From Streptomyces cylindrosporus (GTDB lineage Bacteria > Actinomycetota > Actinomycetes > Streptomycetales > Streptomycetaceae), in NCBI RefSeq assembly GCF_022698165.1, contig NZ_JALDAY010000003.1, positions 248,001 through 312,000 of the forward strand: a stretch of 64,000 nucleotides of DNA, in the 5' to 3' direction. The first letter of the stretch is position 1. Each line of letters starts with the position of its first letter. Below are positions 49,891 through 59,246 of the stretch, piece after piece. Below the pieces are notes generated by a model. That model was not told where the DNA came from and did not search any database. It was given only the letters and a program-made list of their open reading frames with translations. A program made the translations under genes and the position numbers.

Positions 49891-50811
49891 TCACGCACGG
49901 CTGTCACCGACGGCTGTCGCGGGCGTGCCCGGCTTCGGCCACACCTCCCGCAGGAGCTCCACGAAGGCCTCCGCGGCGCCGGTCGGCGGCACGCGCGCGA
50001 AGACGGTCATCTCGCGCGTCCAGGACGGCTCGTGGGACAGGACGGCGCAGTCCTCGCCGACCGCTCCGCGCACGATGTGCGAAGGCGCGACGCACACGCC
50101 GACTCCGGCGGCGGCCATGCGTACGGCCGTCGAGGTGTGCTCGGTCCACACGGCGGTGCGGGGCCGGAAGCCGGCGCGTCCGCAGGCCCGGTCGAGGAAG
50201 CGCTCGCCGTGGACGACGGGTTCCATGGCGCAGCGGATCCAGGCGCGGTCCGCGAGCTCGGGCAGGGTCACCGTCGTACGGCCCGCGAAACGGTCGTCGA
50301 AGGGCACCACCAGGACCGCCTCCTCCTCGCCGACGGGGACGACGGTGCCGGGCCATTCGGCGGGGGCGGGGCCGACGGCGAGGTCCGCCGTGCCGCGCTC
50401 GACCTCCTCCTCCAGGGCCTGGGTCGTCGCGTACTCGTGCAGGTGCAGCAGCACCTGGGGGTGGGCCGCGCGCCAGCGGGCGAAGACGTCGGGGAGGACA
50501 CCGACCGCGACGGAGTGCACGGCGGCCACATGCAGTTCGCCGCCCTCGGCACCGGCGGCGGCGCGGGCCGCGCGGCGGGCCTGGGCGGCGCTGCGGACCG
50601 CGCGTTCGGCGTGCGGGCGGAAGGCGCGGCCCATCGGTGTCAGGCGCACACCGCGCGGCATGCGCTCCAGGAGTGCGCCGCCCACCGAGCGCTCCAGGGC
50701 CTTGATCTGGTGCGAGAGGGCGGGCTGGGTGACGTGCAGGGCCTCCGCCGCGCGTGTGAAGGACGCCTCGTCGACGACCGCCAGGAAGTACTCCATCTGC
50801 CGCAGACTCAT
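49891..50811 (-). CDS. LysR family transcriptional regulator
   Basis: A 306-residue LysR protein with DNA-binding segment EASFTRAAEALHVTQPALSH and an effector domain (VVPVGEEEAVLVVPFDDRFA). The start MSLRQMEYF at 50811 is chosen because the earlier residues from 50868 look non-coding. It is divergent from the lpd gene and may control it; a TTGCC-N10-GGCAA element sits at 50876-50895 between them. Its stop converges on treY with 18 bases between. Confidence 0.87.
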   Translation of the reverse strand: MSLRQMEYFLAVVDEASFTRAAEALHVTQPALSHQIKALERSVGGALLERMPRGVRLTPMGRAFRPHAERAVRSAAQARRAARAAAGAEGGELHVAAVHSVAVGVLPDVFARWRAAHPQVLLHLHEYATTQALEEEVERGTADLAVGPAPAEWPGTVVPVGEEEAVLVVPFDDRFAGRTTVTLPELADRAWIRCAMEPVVHGERFLDRACGRAGFRPRTAVWTEHTSTAVRMAAAGVGVCVAPSHIVRGAVGEDCAVLSHEPSWTREMTVFARVPPTGAAEAFVELLREVWPKPGTPATAVGDSRA

Positions 50812-50916
50812 CGCCGCCGCCCCCGCTCCTCGACACCCCGACCCATGAACATCCTGCATCGGTTCCACAAGAACATTGCCTTGGACTCATGGCAAGGGTG
50901 GGCGGAGGGTGGAGAC

Positions 50917-52362
50917 ATGGCCGACACAAAGGACTTGAGCAGCGCGGACGTCATCGTCGTCGGGGGCGGCACCGGCGGCTACAGCACCGCCCTGCGCGCC
51001 GCCGCGCTCGGACTCGACGTCGTGCTCGTCGAACGCGACAAGATCGGCGGGACCTGTCTGCACCGCGGCTGTATCCCGAGCAAGGCGATGCTGCACGCCG
51101 CCGAACTCGTCGACGGCATCGCCGAGGCACGCGAGCGCTGGGGCGTGAAGGCGAGCCTGGACGCCGTCGACTGGCCCGCCCTGGTCGCCACCCGCGACGA
51201 CATCGTGGCCCGCAACCACCGGGGCGTGGAGGCCCATCTCGCCCACGCCGGCGTGCGGGTGGTGCGGGGCAGCGCCCGGCTGACGGGACAGCGCACGGTG
51301 CATGTCGAGGGCGCGCGGGATGAGCGCACGCCCCGCGCGCACAACCTCACCGCGCGCCGTGGGATCGTCCTCGCCACCGGCTCACGGCCGCGCACGCTCC
51401 CCGGGCTCGAACCGGACGGCCGGCGCGTGGTGACGAGCGACGACGCACTTTTCGCGGACGCGCTCCCGGCGTCCGTGCTGGTGCTCGGCGGAGGTGCGAT
51501 CGGCGTGGAGTACGCCTCGTTCCACCGGTCCATGGGCGCGGAGGTCACGCTTGTGGAGGCGGCCGAGCGGATCGTGCCGCTGGAGGACGCCGATGTGAGC
51601 CGGCACCTGACGCGCGGGCTCAAGAAGCGCGGGGTCGACGTGCAGGCGGGCGCCCGGCTGCTGGACACCGAGCTGTTCGACGACGGCGTACGCGCGCGCG
51701 TGCGCACCGCTCGCGGCGAGACCCGCACGGTCGAGGCGGAGCGGCTCCTGGTGGCGGTCGGGCGGGCCCCGGTCACCGACGGCCTCGGCCTGGCCGCCGC
51801 GGGCCTGGCGACGGACGCGCGCGGCTTCGTCGTACCGGCGGACTGGTCGCGGCTGGAGACGGCGGTGCCCGGAATCCATGTCGTCGGTGACCTGCTGCCG
51901 CCGCCGTCGCTCGGCCTCGCGCACGCGTCGTTCGCGGAAGGACTGCTGGTCGCGGAGACCCTGGCGGGCGTGCCGTCCGTGCCGGTGGACTACGCGGCCG
52001 TGCCGCGCGTCACGTACTCGTCGCCGCAGACCGCGTCCGTGGGGCTGAGCGAGGCGGAGGCACGCGCGCGTGGGCACGAGGTGGACGTCGACACCATGCC
52101 GTTGACCGCCGTGGCGAAGGGGATGGTGCACGGGCAGGGCGGGATGGTGAAGGTCGTCGCGGAGGCGGGTGGCGGGCAGGTGCTCGGCGTGCATCTGGTG
52201 GGCCCGCACGTGTCCGAGATGATCGCCGAGAGCCAGCTGATCGTCGGCTGGGACGCCCACGCCTCGGACGTGGCCCGGCACGTCCACCCGCACCCCACGC
52301 TCTCGGAGGCCGTCGGCGAGGCCTTCCTGACGCTCGCCGGACGCGGGCTGCACCAGCAGTGA
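50917..52362 (+). CDS. lpdA: Dihydrolipoamide dehydrogenase family flavoprotein
   Basis: A 481-residue pyridine nucleotide-disulfide oxidoreductase. FAD motif VIVVGGGTGGYSTALRAA, redox-active cysteines in GGTCLHRGCIPSK, NAD motif VLVLGGGAIGVEYASFH and the C-terminal HPHPTLSEAVGEA with the catalytic His-Glu pair are all present. These are the marks of E3 of 2-oxoacid dehydrogenases. There are no E1/E2 genes here, so it may be an accessory or mycothiol/other-disulfide reductase. ATG 50917 follows GGAGGGTGGAG. The adjacent LysR gene is its likely regulator. Confidence 0.88.
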   Translation: MADTKDLSSADVIVVGGGTGGYSTALRAAALGLDVVLVERDKIGGTCLHRGCIPSKAMLHAAELVDGIAEARERWGVKASLDAVDWPALVATRDDIVARNHRGVEAHLAHAGVRVVRGSARLTGQRTVHVEGARDERTPRAHNLTARRGIVLATGSRPRTLPGLEPDGRRVVTSDDALFADALPASVLVLGGGAIGVEYASFHRSMGAEVTLVEAAERIVPLEDADVSRHLTRGLKKRGVDVQAGARLLDTELFDDGVRARVRTARGETRTVEAERLLVAVGRAPVTDGLGLAAAGLATDARGFVVPADWSRLETAVPGIHVVGDLLPPPSLGLAHASFAEGLLVAETLAGVPSVPVDYAAVPRVTYSSPQTASVGLSEAEARARGHEVDVDTMPLTAVAKGMVHGQGGMVKVVAEAGGGQVLGVHLVGPHVSEMIAESQLIVGWDAHASDVARHVHPHPTLSEAVGEAFLTLAGRGLHQQ

Positions 52363-52476
52363 GCCGGGCCCGCGCCCCCGCCCCCGCGGAGCCCGCGCCC
52401 CCCGCTGGCCGCAATGGCCGTTCCGGCTGGCGGTAAATGCATCTGGGCGCCCCCTGGAGGCTCCCCCAGGGTGACC

Positions 52477-52507
52477 TTGACAGCCACCGGAGACCGTGGG
52501 GTACTGC
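52477..52507 (+). promoter_or_regulatory. Promoter candidate of the M14 peptidase gene
   Basis: TTGACA (52477-52482) is a consensus -35. The -10 at 52501-52507 (GTACTG/TACTGC) is weak. If used, transcription begins near 52513, which argues for the downstream start codon at 52541. Confidence 0.45.
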
Positions 52508-52540
52508 GGATTGCGAAGCCGCCGGGCGGACGTGACGGGG

Positions 52541-53791
52541 GTGAGTCTCCTGCCGCAGCTGCGCTACCCCACCGTGAGCCAACTCGTCGCATCGGCAAGG
52601 GCGTTGGCCGCCCAAAGGCCCGCCCTGTGCACCCTGCGGCAAGTGGGCGTCTCCCGGGCCGGCAGGCCCCTGCACCTGCTGTCCGTGGGCCGTGCCGGGC
52701 GCGCCGTCCTGGTCGTGGCCGGCGCCCACGCCAACGAGCCCACGGGCGGTTCCACTCTCCTCGCGCTGGCCGAACGGGTGCTGCACGAAAGGGAGTTGCG
52801 CGGCGACACCTCCTGGCACTTCCTGCTGTGCGCGGACCCCGACGGGGCCAGCCTGCACGTCACTCCGGCGCCGCGCTCACTGCTCGACTACCACCTGGGC
52901 TTCTTCCGGCCCGCCGCCGAGGAACAGCCCGAGTGGTCGCCGTCGGTGCTGCCGCCCGACCGGCTGCCGCCCGAGACACTGGCGCTGACCAGGGTCATCG
53001 ACGAGCTGCGCCCCTATCTCCAGGTGACCCTGCACGGGACCGATCTGGGCGGCAGCTGGGTGCAGTTGACCAAGGACATACCGGGTTTGGCCGAGCCGTT
53101 CGCCAAGTCCGCGGCGGAGCTGCACATCCCGGTGGAGACGGGCGCCTCGGACGCGGCGGGCTGGTCGGCGTCCGGGCCCGGCGTCCATGTGATGCCCTCG
53201 CCCGGCGCGGGCGCCGCCTATCCGAGCATGCCGGACGACGCCCGGCAGAGCACCTGGTACCGCACCCACCTCTACGGCGGCCTGACCGCGGTGGTGGAGG
53301 TGCCGATGTGGGCGAGCGACCTGGTCGACGACCCGGCCCCGCACCCCGCGCCCGCCGCGGCGATCCGGCGGCTGGCGCGCCGGCTGCTGCGGGACGGGCT
53401 CGAGGTCGAGCGGGTGCTGCGCGACGCCCAGCCGCGCCTCGAGGGCGTCGAGGGGCCGCTGCTGCGGGCCGCGCAGTGGGCGCTGGACCTGGTTCCGGGG
53501 CTCGCGGCGGACTGGATGCACACGCCGCCGGCCGACAACACGATGGCGTACGTCGGCAGCGTGGACGCGTTCGGGCGGCGGCTGCCGCTGCGGGCGGCGG
53601 CGATGCTGCTGCGGGTCCTGCAGGAGACCGACGACCGCGCGGCGCCGCGCCTGGAGCGGCTCGTGGCGGCCTGGAGCAACGCCTTCGCGGAGCGCTTCCG
53701 GGCCCGCTGGGTGCCACTGGAGCACCAGGTCGAACATCAGTCCCGTACCGTCGTCCTGGCGGCACGGCACGCGCGCGACCGGGCGGCCTGA
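52541..53791 (+). CDS. M14-family zinc carboxypeptidase (paralogue A)
   Basis: A 416-residue metallocarboxypeptidase. Zinc ligands are GAHANEPTGG (HxxE) and TLHGTDLGG (distal His); the catalytic Glu lies in AVVEVPMW, followed by a long C-terminal helical region with QVEHQSRTVVLAA. No signal peptide is seen. GTG 52541 (QLRYPTV begins the conserved part) is preferred given the promoter at 52477; GTG at 52496 and 52532 are alternatives. It is a paralogue of the protein at 54229-55593 on the other strand and converges on a protease-inhibitor gene. Confidence 0.82.
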   Translation: MSLLPQLRYPTVSQLVASARALAAQRPALCTLRQVGVSRAGRPLHLLSVGRAGRAVLVVAGAHANEPTGGSTLLALAERVLHERELRGDTSWHFLLCADPDGASLHVTPAPRSLLDYHLGFFRPAAEEQPEWSPSVLPPDRLPPETLALTRVIDELRPYLQVTLHGTDLGGSWVQLTKDIPGLAEPFAKSAAELHIPVETGASDAAGWSASGPGVHVMPSPGAGAAYPSMPDDARQSTWYRTHLYGGLTAVVEVPMWASDLVDDPAPHPAPAAAIRRLARRLLRDGLEVERVLRDAQPRLEGVEGPLLRAAQWALDLVPGLAADWMHTPPADNTMAYVGSVDAFGRRLPLRAAAMLLRVLQETDDRAAPRLERLVAAWSNAFAERFRARWVPLEHQVEHQSRTVVLAARHARDRAA

Positions 53792-53815
53792 GCCGCCGCC
53801 GTCCTCTCGTGTGGG

Positions 53816-54232
53816 TCAGCCGTCGAGCGCGAACACCGATCCGGTACGTGCGGCCAGCACGCAGGCGTTGGGGTACGTCTGGCCGTAGTCGACCTTCCGG
53901 CCGCTCCACTCCCCGCGCGCGTGGACGGTCACCGGGGCGTAGATCATCGGGCAGAAGCCGCTCCTCGGCGGGAGTGCGTCGATGTCGCCGTCCACCGCCG
54001 CCAGCTCGGCACACGCCTCGGCCGCGTGCGCGTGGCCCTGGGGCGGGTCGCACAGCAGCAGGGTGCCGCGGGTGTCGCTGGAGCGGGCGTCGCCCTTGGT
54101 GACGGTGAGGTAGAGCCAGTTGCCGGGGAAGTGGTCCCGGGCCGTCGCCTGCGCCGGTGCGGCGCCTGCCAGGAGGACGGCGGCGGCGAGCAGGCCGCCC
54201 CGTACCGCTTTCGCCGTGGTGCTGATCGTCAT
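53816..54232 (-). CDS. Subtilisin inhibitor-like (SSI, I16) secreted protein
   Basis: A 138-residue exported inhibitor. Residues 1-30 are a signal peptide (GGLLAAAVLLAGAAPAQA). NWLYLTVTKGD, LLLCDPP, AEACAEL, CPMIYAPVTV and NACVLAART match the SSI family, with cysteines at 61, 74, 94 and 124 for two disulfides. The reactive bond should lie after Met96 (CPM|IY), as in SSI (Met73-Val74). Its ATG overlaps the stop of the M14 peptidase gene by four bases (ATGA), which is an unusual coupling. Confidence 0.88.
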   Translation of the reverse strand: MTISTTAKAVRGGLLAAAVLLAGAAPAQATARDHFPGNWLYLTVTKGDARSSDTRGTLLLCDPPQGHAHAAEACAELAAVDGDIDALPPRSGFCPMIYAPVTVHARGEWSGRKVDYGQTYPNACVLAARTGSVFALDG

Positions 54233-55593
54233 TCCAGATGCATCGGCACGGCGGCCTGCGAACCCCACCCCGACTCACCCGAACGAGAGCACGCGGGCGC
54301 GTGCCGGGCGGCGAGTTCGAACGCGGCCAGCACCACCCGTGACTGGTACTCCACCTGGCGCGCGACCGGGATCCAGCGCGCCCCGCAGCCGTCGCGGTAG
54401 TCGGCGCACCACAGCTCGACGAGCCGGTCGAGGTCCGGCAGCACGCCGGCCGGGTCGCGTCCGGCGGCCGTGACGAGCTGGTGCAGCAGTCCGGCCGTGC
54501 GCAGGGCGAGGCGCCGTCCGGCGATGCGCAGGGCGGCGAGGTGGGCGGTGCTCATCGGCGGCAGCGGGCGCGCCCCGTCGGCGACGTCGGGGTCCCATGC
54601 GTCGGCGAGCCCTGGGCAGACCAGTAAATAGTCGTCCACCGGGGCGAGCAGGCGTTCCGCGTCCGGAACGCCCGCGACATGCGGGCGGATCCGCGCCAGC
54701 AGCACCTCCAGGAGGCGCGCGTCGCGGCGCAGCGTGTGGCTGACGGTGCGCAGCACGGCGGCCGCGTCGGCGGGCGGTGAGCCGTCCGCCACGGCGGCCA
54801 CGCCCCACATCGGCGCCTCCACGACCGCGGTCACCGTGCCGTACCGGTGCGGGTGGTACCAGGTCGACTCGACGGCGGCCTCGGTGATGGCCGCGGCCAG
54901 GTCGCCGAGGCGGGGCGGCGGGATGCGGTAGACGGCGGGCCCGAGGCTGGGCCAGTAGAGGGTGTCGTACGGGCCGAGTTCGCGGGGTATGCCGAGGCGG
55001 GCCGCGGTGTGGGCGACGCGCTGGGCGAGGCCGGGCAGGTCGTGGGTGAGCTCGACGAAGCCGCCGCCGACGTCGACGCCGTGCAGGGAGCACTGCAGGA
55101 AGGGCCGCAGCTCCTCCTGGAGCTCCAGCAGGGTGCGGGTCTCCGGGAGTACGGCGCGGTCGGCGCCGTCGGGCAGCCACTCGGGCTGTTCCAGGAAGCC
55201 GGGGCGGAAGAAGTTCCGGAAGTACCGGCCGAGGGTGTACGGGCCGTGCAGCCAGCCCTCGTTGCGGCGCAGCCCGTCGGGGTCGAGGGAGAGCAGCAGG
55301 TTCCAGGTGGCGTCGGCGCCCTCGGTGAACCGCGGGTCGGCCAGGGCGCGTTCGGCCAGGCGCAGCACGGTGGCGCCGCCGACGGGTTCGTTGGCGTGCG
55401 GGCCGGCGACGACGAGGGCCTGACGGCTGCCGTGACCGACGGAAAGCAGCCACAGGGGAGTTCCGCCGCGGGAGGTCCCCACGCGGCGCAGACGGGCGTC
55501 CCCGGGACGCCGTGCGACGAGTGCTGCCGCCCGCGCGCCGAGTTCGTCGACGGTCGGGTAGCGCAGGAGGGGCGGCAGGGCACACCTCCACAA
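54229..55593 (-). CDS. M14-family zinc carboxypeptidase (paralogue B), coupled to the inhibitor
   Basis: A 454-residue paralogue of the 52541 peptidase: LLRYPTVDELGARAAAL, GPHANEPVGGATVLRLAER (HxxE zinc ligands), SLHGVDVGG (third ligand), AVVEAPMWG (catalytic Glu) and QVEYQSRVVLAAFELA. Its C-terminus is about 20 residues longer. No signal peptide. The only in-frame start before the conserved part is TTG 55593, so the exact N-terminus is uncertain. The stop overlaps the start of the subtilisin-inhibitor gene by four bases. Confidence 0.8.
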   Translation of the reverse strand: MWRCALPPLLRYPTVDELGARAAALVARRPGDARLRRVGTSRGGTPLWLLSVGHGSRQALVVAGPHANEPVGGATVLRLAERALADPRFTEGADATWNLLLSLDPDGLRRNEGWLHGPYTLGRYFRNFFRPGFLEQPEWLPDGADRAVLPETRTLLELQEELRPFLQCSLHGVDVGGGFVELTHDLPGLAQRVAHTAARLGIPRELGPYDTLYWPSLGPAVYRIPPPRLGDLAAAITEAAVESTWYHPHRYGTVTAVVEAPMWGVAAVADGSPPADAAAVLRTVSHTLRRDARLLEVLLARIRPHVAGVPDAERLLAPVDDYLLVCPGLADAWDPDVADGARPLPPMSTAHLAALRIAGRRLALRTAGLLHQLVTAAGRDPAGVLPDLDRLVELWCADYRDGCGARWIPVARQVEYQSRVVLAAFELAARHAPACSRSGESGWGSQAAVPMHLE

Positions 55594-55753
55594 TGCGGTG
55601 CCGTCGGTTCACCTGACGTACATGGCGTACGCACAGTCAGTCACGACTTGGGTGGTACGTCAACACCGCGGTTGAGAAAGGGATTTGAGCCATCGCACCA
55701 GGTCAACAGCCTGTCATGTTCAGGCCAAAGCTAAGGTGTGACTCAGTCGCCGT

Positions 55754-56305
55754 TCAGTCGGCGGCGAGCCGGAAGGACATCCGCCCGAAGCCGACCTGGT
55801 CGCCCTCGCGCACCACGGCGGCGCCGATGACCCGCCGTCCGTTCACCGTCGTGCCGTTGGTCGAGCCCAGGTCGCGCAGCACCCACATGCCGCCCTGGCG
55901 GCTCAGTTCGGCGTGCACCCGGGACACGGTCTCGTGCGTGAGGCGCAGGCCGTTGGCCGGATCGCGTCCGATGCGCAGGGAGTGGCCGCCCGCCGGATGC
56001 GGCAGCAGCAGCTTGGGCAGGCGCTCGGCCTGCCAGGCCCGGCGCAGCCGCACGGTGAAGCCGGAGACCGCCTCGACGGTGCCGAAGACGGCGCGCGCGA
56101 AGCGGCTCTCCTGGGGCAGGTCCGCGGTGAGCGCGACGAGTTCGTCGGAGCGGCGGGCGGCGAGGGCCAGTTCCATCCGGCGGATGAACGTGTCGTGCGA
56201 GAGCCTTCCCATGGCGACGCCGTCACGGAGCACCTTCAGCGCCTTGTCGCGCTCCACGTCGGACAGCCGCGCGGGGTACGTGTTGGACTCGAAGGACGAC
56301 GTCAC
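55754..56305 (-). CDS. DUF1707-FHA domain protein
   Basis: A 183-residue protein. Residues 8-65 are DUF1707 (ARLSDVERDKALKVLRDGVAMG) and 100-183 a forkhead-associated domain: LRIGRDPANGLRLTHETVSR with the phosphothreonine-binding Arg/Ser, and RDLGSTNGTTVNGRRV. FHA proteins bind phosphothreonine marks laid by Ser/Thr kinases, so it is probably a signalling adaptor. GTG 56305 has GACAAT seven bases upstream and TGGACA as a possible -35, so it is likely leaderless. It is divergent from treZ. Confidence 0.88.
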   Translation of the reverse strand: MTSSFESNTYPARLSDVERDKALKVLRDGVAMGRLSHDTFIRRMELALAARRSDELVALTADLPQESRFARAVFGTVEAVSGFTVRLRRAWQAERLPKLLLPHPAGGHSLRIGRDPANGLRLTHETVSRVHAELSRQGGMWVLRDLGSTNGTTVNGRRVIGAAVVREGDQVGFGRMSFRLAAD

Positions 56306-56477
56306 GTTGGTGATTGTCGGTCAGTGAACCCCGGGTGTCCAGAAAACGAGAAAACGCCCGCCACGCGCGCGTACCTGACGACACCGGCCGCAAACGGGGT
56401 GATTCACAGGCGGATTGATCGCGTTTCGAGGACGATGGACGGGCTACATCACGGTGAGCAGACGAAGGGGACCGTCC

Positions 56478-58223
56478 GTGCAGTTCGAGGTGTGGGCACC
56501 GCAGGCCGGCCGGGTGACGTTGCAGTGCGACGGCACCACGCGCGCGTTGGAACGCGATCCGGAGCGGGAGGGTTGGTGGCGGACGGAGGCCGAGGCGCGG
56601 GACGGCTCGCGGTACGGCTTCGCGGTCGACGACGGGCCCGTGCTGCCCGATCCCCGCTCGCGCCGCCAGCCGGACGGCCCGGACGGGCTGAGCGCGGTCG
56701 TCGACCACGGACGGTACGCGTGGCGCGCCGAGTGGGCCGGGCGGGCGCTGCCGGGCGCGGTGCTGTACGAGCTGCACGTGGGCACGTACACGCGCGAGGG
56801 CACCCTGGACGCGGCCGCCGAGCGGCTCGGGCATCTCGTGGAACTGGGCGTCACGCACGTCGAGTTGATGCCGCTGTGCCCGTTCCCCGGGCGGCACGGC
56901 TGGGGGTACGAGGGTGTCTCCCTGTGGGCCGTGCACGAGCCGTACGGCGGACCCGAGGGGCTGAAACGGTTCGTCGACCGGGCGCACGAACTCGGGCTCG
57001 GCGTGGTCCTGGACGTCGTGCACAACCATCTGGGGCCGTCGGGGAACTACCTGCCCGTGTTCGGGCCGTACTTCACGGACACGCACCACACGCCGTGGGG
57101 TTCCGCGGTGAACCTGGACGCGCCGGGGTCGGACGAGGTGCGGGCCTATCTGCTGGGCAGTGCGCTCGCCTGGCTGCGGGACTACCGGGTCGACGGGCTG
57201 CGGCTGGACGCGGTGCACGCGCTCGCGGACACGCGCGCGTGCCACTTCCTGGAGGAGCTGTCGACGGCCGTGGACGCCCTCGCGGCCGAGACGGGCCGGC
57301 CGCTGTTCCTGATCGCCGAGTCCGACCTGAACGACCCGCGGCTCATCACGCCCCGCGAGGGGGGCGGGCTCGGGCTGCACGCGCAGTGGAACGACGACTT
57401 CCACCACGCCCTGCACACCGCGCTGACCGGCGAGTCCCAGGGCTACTACGCCGACTTCGGGCGCGCTCCGATGGCCGCGGTCGCCAAGACGCTCACCCGC
57501 GGGTACTTCCACGACGGTACGTACTCCAGCTTCCGGGGCCGCCACCACGGGCGCCCCCTGGACAGCACGCGCGTGGCCGCGCACCGGCTGCTCGGCTACA
57601 GCCAGACCCACGACCAGATCGGCAACCGCGCCCAGGGGGACCGGCTTTCGGCGACCCTCTCCCCCGGCCTGCTGGCCTGTGCGGCCGCGCTGACCCTCAC
57701 GGCGCCCTTCACGCCGATGCTCTTCATGGGCGAGGAGTGGGCGGCGGGCACGCCCTGGCAGTTCTTCACCGACCACACCGATCCGGAGCTGGCCGAGGCC
57801 GTACGGCGGGGCAGGCGGCGGGAGTTCGCGGCGCACGGGTGGGCGGAGGAGGACGTGCCCGACCCGCAGGACCCGGCGACCCGTGACCGTTCCTGCCTCG
57901 ACTGGACCGAGCCGGAGAACGAGCCCCACGCGCGCGTGCTCGCCTGGTACCGCCGCCTCGTCGCACTGCGCCACGAACAGGCCGACCTCACGGATCCCGA
58001 CCTCGCCGACACCAAGGTGGCCTACGACGAACAGGAACGCTGGCTGGCCTTCCGCCGCGGAGACGTCCGAGTGGCCGTCAACCTCGCGAAGTCCCCGGCA
58101 GCGATCCCCCTGGGCCCACGCCACGCGCGCGTACTGGCCGCGTGGGAGCCGGTGGAGGCCCCGGGGGCGGACGGGGTGCTGCATGTGCCGGGGGAGTCGG
58201 CGGTGGTGCTGTTGCAGGGGTGA
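56478..58223 (+). CDS. treZ: Malto-oligosyltrehalose trehalohydrolase TreZ
   Basis: A 581-residue GH13 hydrolase releasing trehalose from the TreY product. CBM-like N-terminal domain QFEVWAPQAGRVTLQCDG; catalytic Asp in VDGLRLDAVHAL, Glu in FLIAESDLNDPR and stabilising Asp in QTHDQIGNRAQG. FHDGTYSSFRGRHHGRP is a family-specific loop. GTG 56478 follows GAAGGGGA. Together with glgX (45302) and treY (47518) it completes the TreXYZ route in this window. Confidence 0.94.
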   Translation: MQFEVWAPQAGRVTLQCDGTTRALERDPEREGWWRTEAEARDGSRYGFAVDDGPVLPDPRSRRQPDGPDGLSAVVDHGRYAWRAEWAGRALPGAVLYELHVGTYTREGTLDAAAERLGHLVELGVTHVELMPLCPFPGRHGWGYEGVSLWAVHEPYGGPEGLKRFVDRAHELGLGVVLDVVHNHLGPSGNYLPVFGPYFTDTHHTPWGSAVNLDAPGSDEVRAYLLGSALAWLRDYRVDGLRLDAVHALADTRACHFLEELSTAVDALAAETGRPLFLIAESDLNDPRLITPREGGGLGLHAQWNDDFHHALHTALTGESQGYYADFGRAPMAAVAKTLTRGYFHDGTYSSFRGRHHGRPLDSTRVAAHRLLGYSQTHDQIGNRAQGDRLSATLSPGLLACAAALTLTAPFTPMLFMGEEWAAGTPWQFFTDHTDPELAEAVRRGRRREFAAHGWAEEDVPDPQDPATRDRSCLDWTEPENEPHARVLAWYRRLVALRHEQADLTDPDLADTKVAYDEQERWLAFRRGDVRVAVNLAKSPAAIPLGPRHARVLAAWEPVEAPGADGVLHVPGESAVVLLQG

Positions 58224-58238
58224 GGGCGTCGGGGCGGC

Positions 58239-58254
58239 GGGGCGGGCGCGCCCC
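58239..58254. terminator. Short convergent hairpin
   Basis: GGGGCG (58239-58244) pairs with CGCCCC (58249-58254) around a four-base loop. It lies between convergent stops of treZ (58223) and the phosphotransferase (58255). Confidence 0.4.
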
Positions 58255-59199
58255 CTACAGCTCCTCGTCCGCCTCCTCGTCCCGCAGTTCCGTCACCCTC
58301 TCCAGCAGGATCGCCTCCCAGGCGCGGCGGAGTCGCAGCCTCAGGAGAGGCAGCGGGTCGGTGTTTCCGTCCTCCAGGCGGGCCGCCAGGCGGATCAGCG
58401 TGTCGCAGCGGGCCAGCCACAGGCCGCGGAGGCAGGGGCGGGCGCCGTAGCCGGCGAGGGTGGCGGCGCGGACGGCCGCCGGGGAGCCGACGGCGGTCGC
58501 GAGGCCCGCGATGTCCTCGGCGGGGTCGCCGACGACCGCGTGGGTCCAGTCGAGGACGCCGCGCACCCGCCCGTCGGCGCTGACGACGAGGTGCTCGCCC
58601 GTGAGGTCGTGGTGGACCAGGACGGCCGTGCCGGGCTGGGCCGCGAGCTGGACGGCGGCCGGCAGGGTGAGCTGCTGCAGGCGGGCCGCGTCGAACTCGT
58701 CGGCCGCGGCCAGGCGCCCGGCGGCGCGTTCGGCGGCCCGCCGCAGCGCCTCCAGGGAGCGCGGGGCGACACGCGGCACGCCGAGCGTCTCGGCCTGCCG
58801 CGCGGGCACCTCCCGCAGCCCCGTGAGCAGCCCGGCGAGGTCGGCCTCGCCGACCGCGGACACGTCGTGCTCCTCCGCCGAGCCGCCCGGCACCCTGGTG
58901 TCGAGCGTGTACGTCAGCCCGGGCGCCCACTCGCCGTGCGCCACGCCGGTCGGCACGGCGACCGGGAGGTGCGGGCGCACCAGGTCCCGCAGGCGCAGTT
59001 CGCGGCGCTGCCGGACCGCGGCCTCCCGGTCGGGGGCGAGGCGCAGCACATGGCGGGCGCCGACCCACCAGGTGGAGTGCTCGCCGCCCTCGGCGACGGG
59101 CCGCACCTCGGGCCCGGCGGCGCCTCCCGCACCGTCCTTGAGCAGGGAACTGACCAGCCGGCGGACGGTGTCCGCGGTGGGTGTCGGTGCCTGGGTCAT
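58255..59199 (-). CDS. Aminoglycoside-phosphotransferase-family protein
   Basis: A 314-residue APH-fold protein. VLVHHDLTGEHLVV (HxD catalytic loop) and GVLDWTHAVVGDPAEDIAGL (metal-binding Asp) define the active site; AEGGEHSTWWVGARHVLRL is the glycine-rich strand region. ATG 59199 is used; the upstream extension to 59379 looks non-coding. It lies 47 bases downstream of an M24 peptidase gene on the same strand. Substrate unknown. Confidence 0.82.
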   Translation of the reverse strand: MTQAPTPTADTVRRLVSSLLKDGAGGAAGPEVRPVAEGGEHSTWWVGARHVLRLAPDREAAVRQRRELRLRDLVRPHLPVAVPTGVAHGEWAPGLTYTLDTRVPGGSAEEHDVSAVGEADLAGLLTGLREVPARQAETLGVPRVAPRSLEALRRAAERAAGRLAAADEFDAARLQQLTLPAAVQLAAQPGTAVLVHHDLTGEHLVVSADGRVRGVLDWTHAVVGDPAEDIAGLATAVGSPAAVRAATLAGYGARPCLRGLWLARCDTLIRLAARLEDGNTDPLPLLRLRLRRAWEAILLERVTELRDEEADEEL

Positions 59200-59246
59200 G
59201 GTCGCGCCGTCGTCACTCGGGGGTGTTGGGGCTCCTGGTGGCTGCT

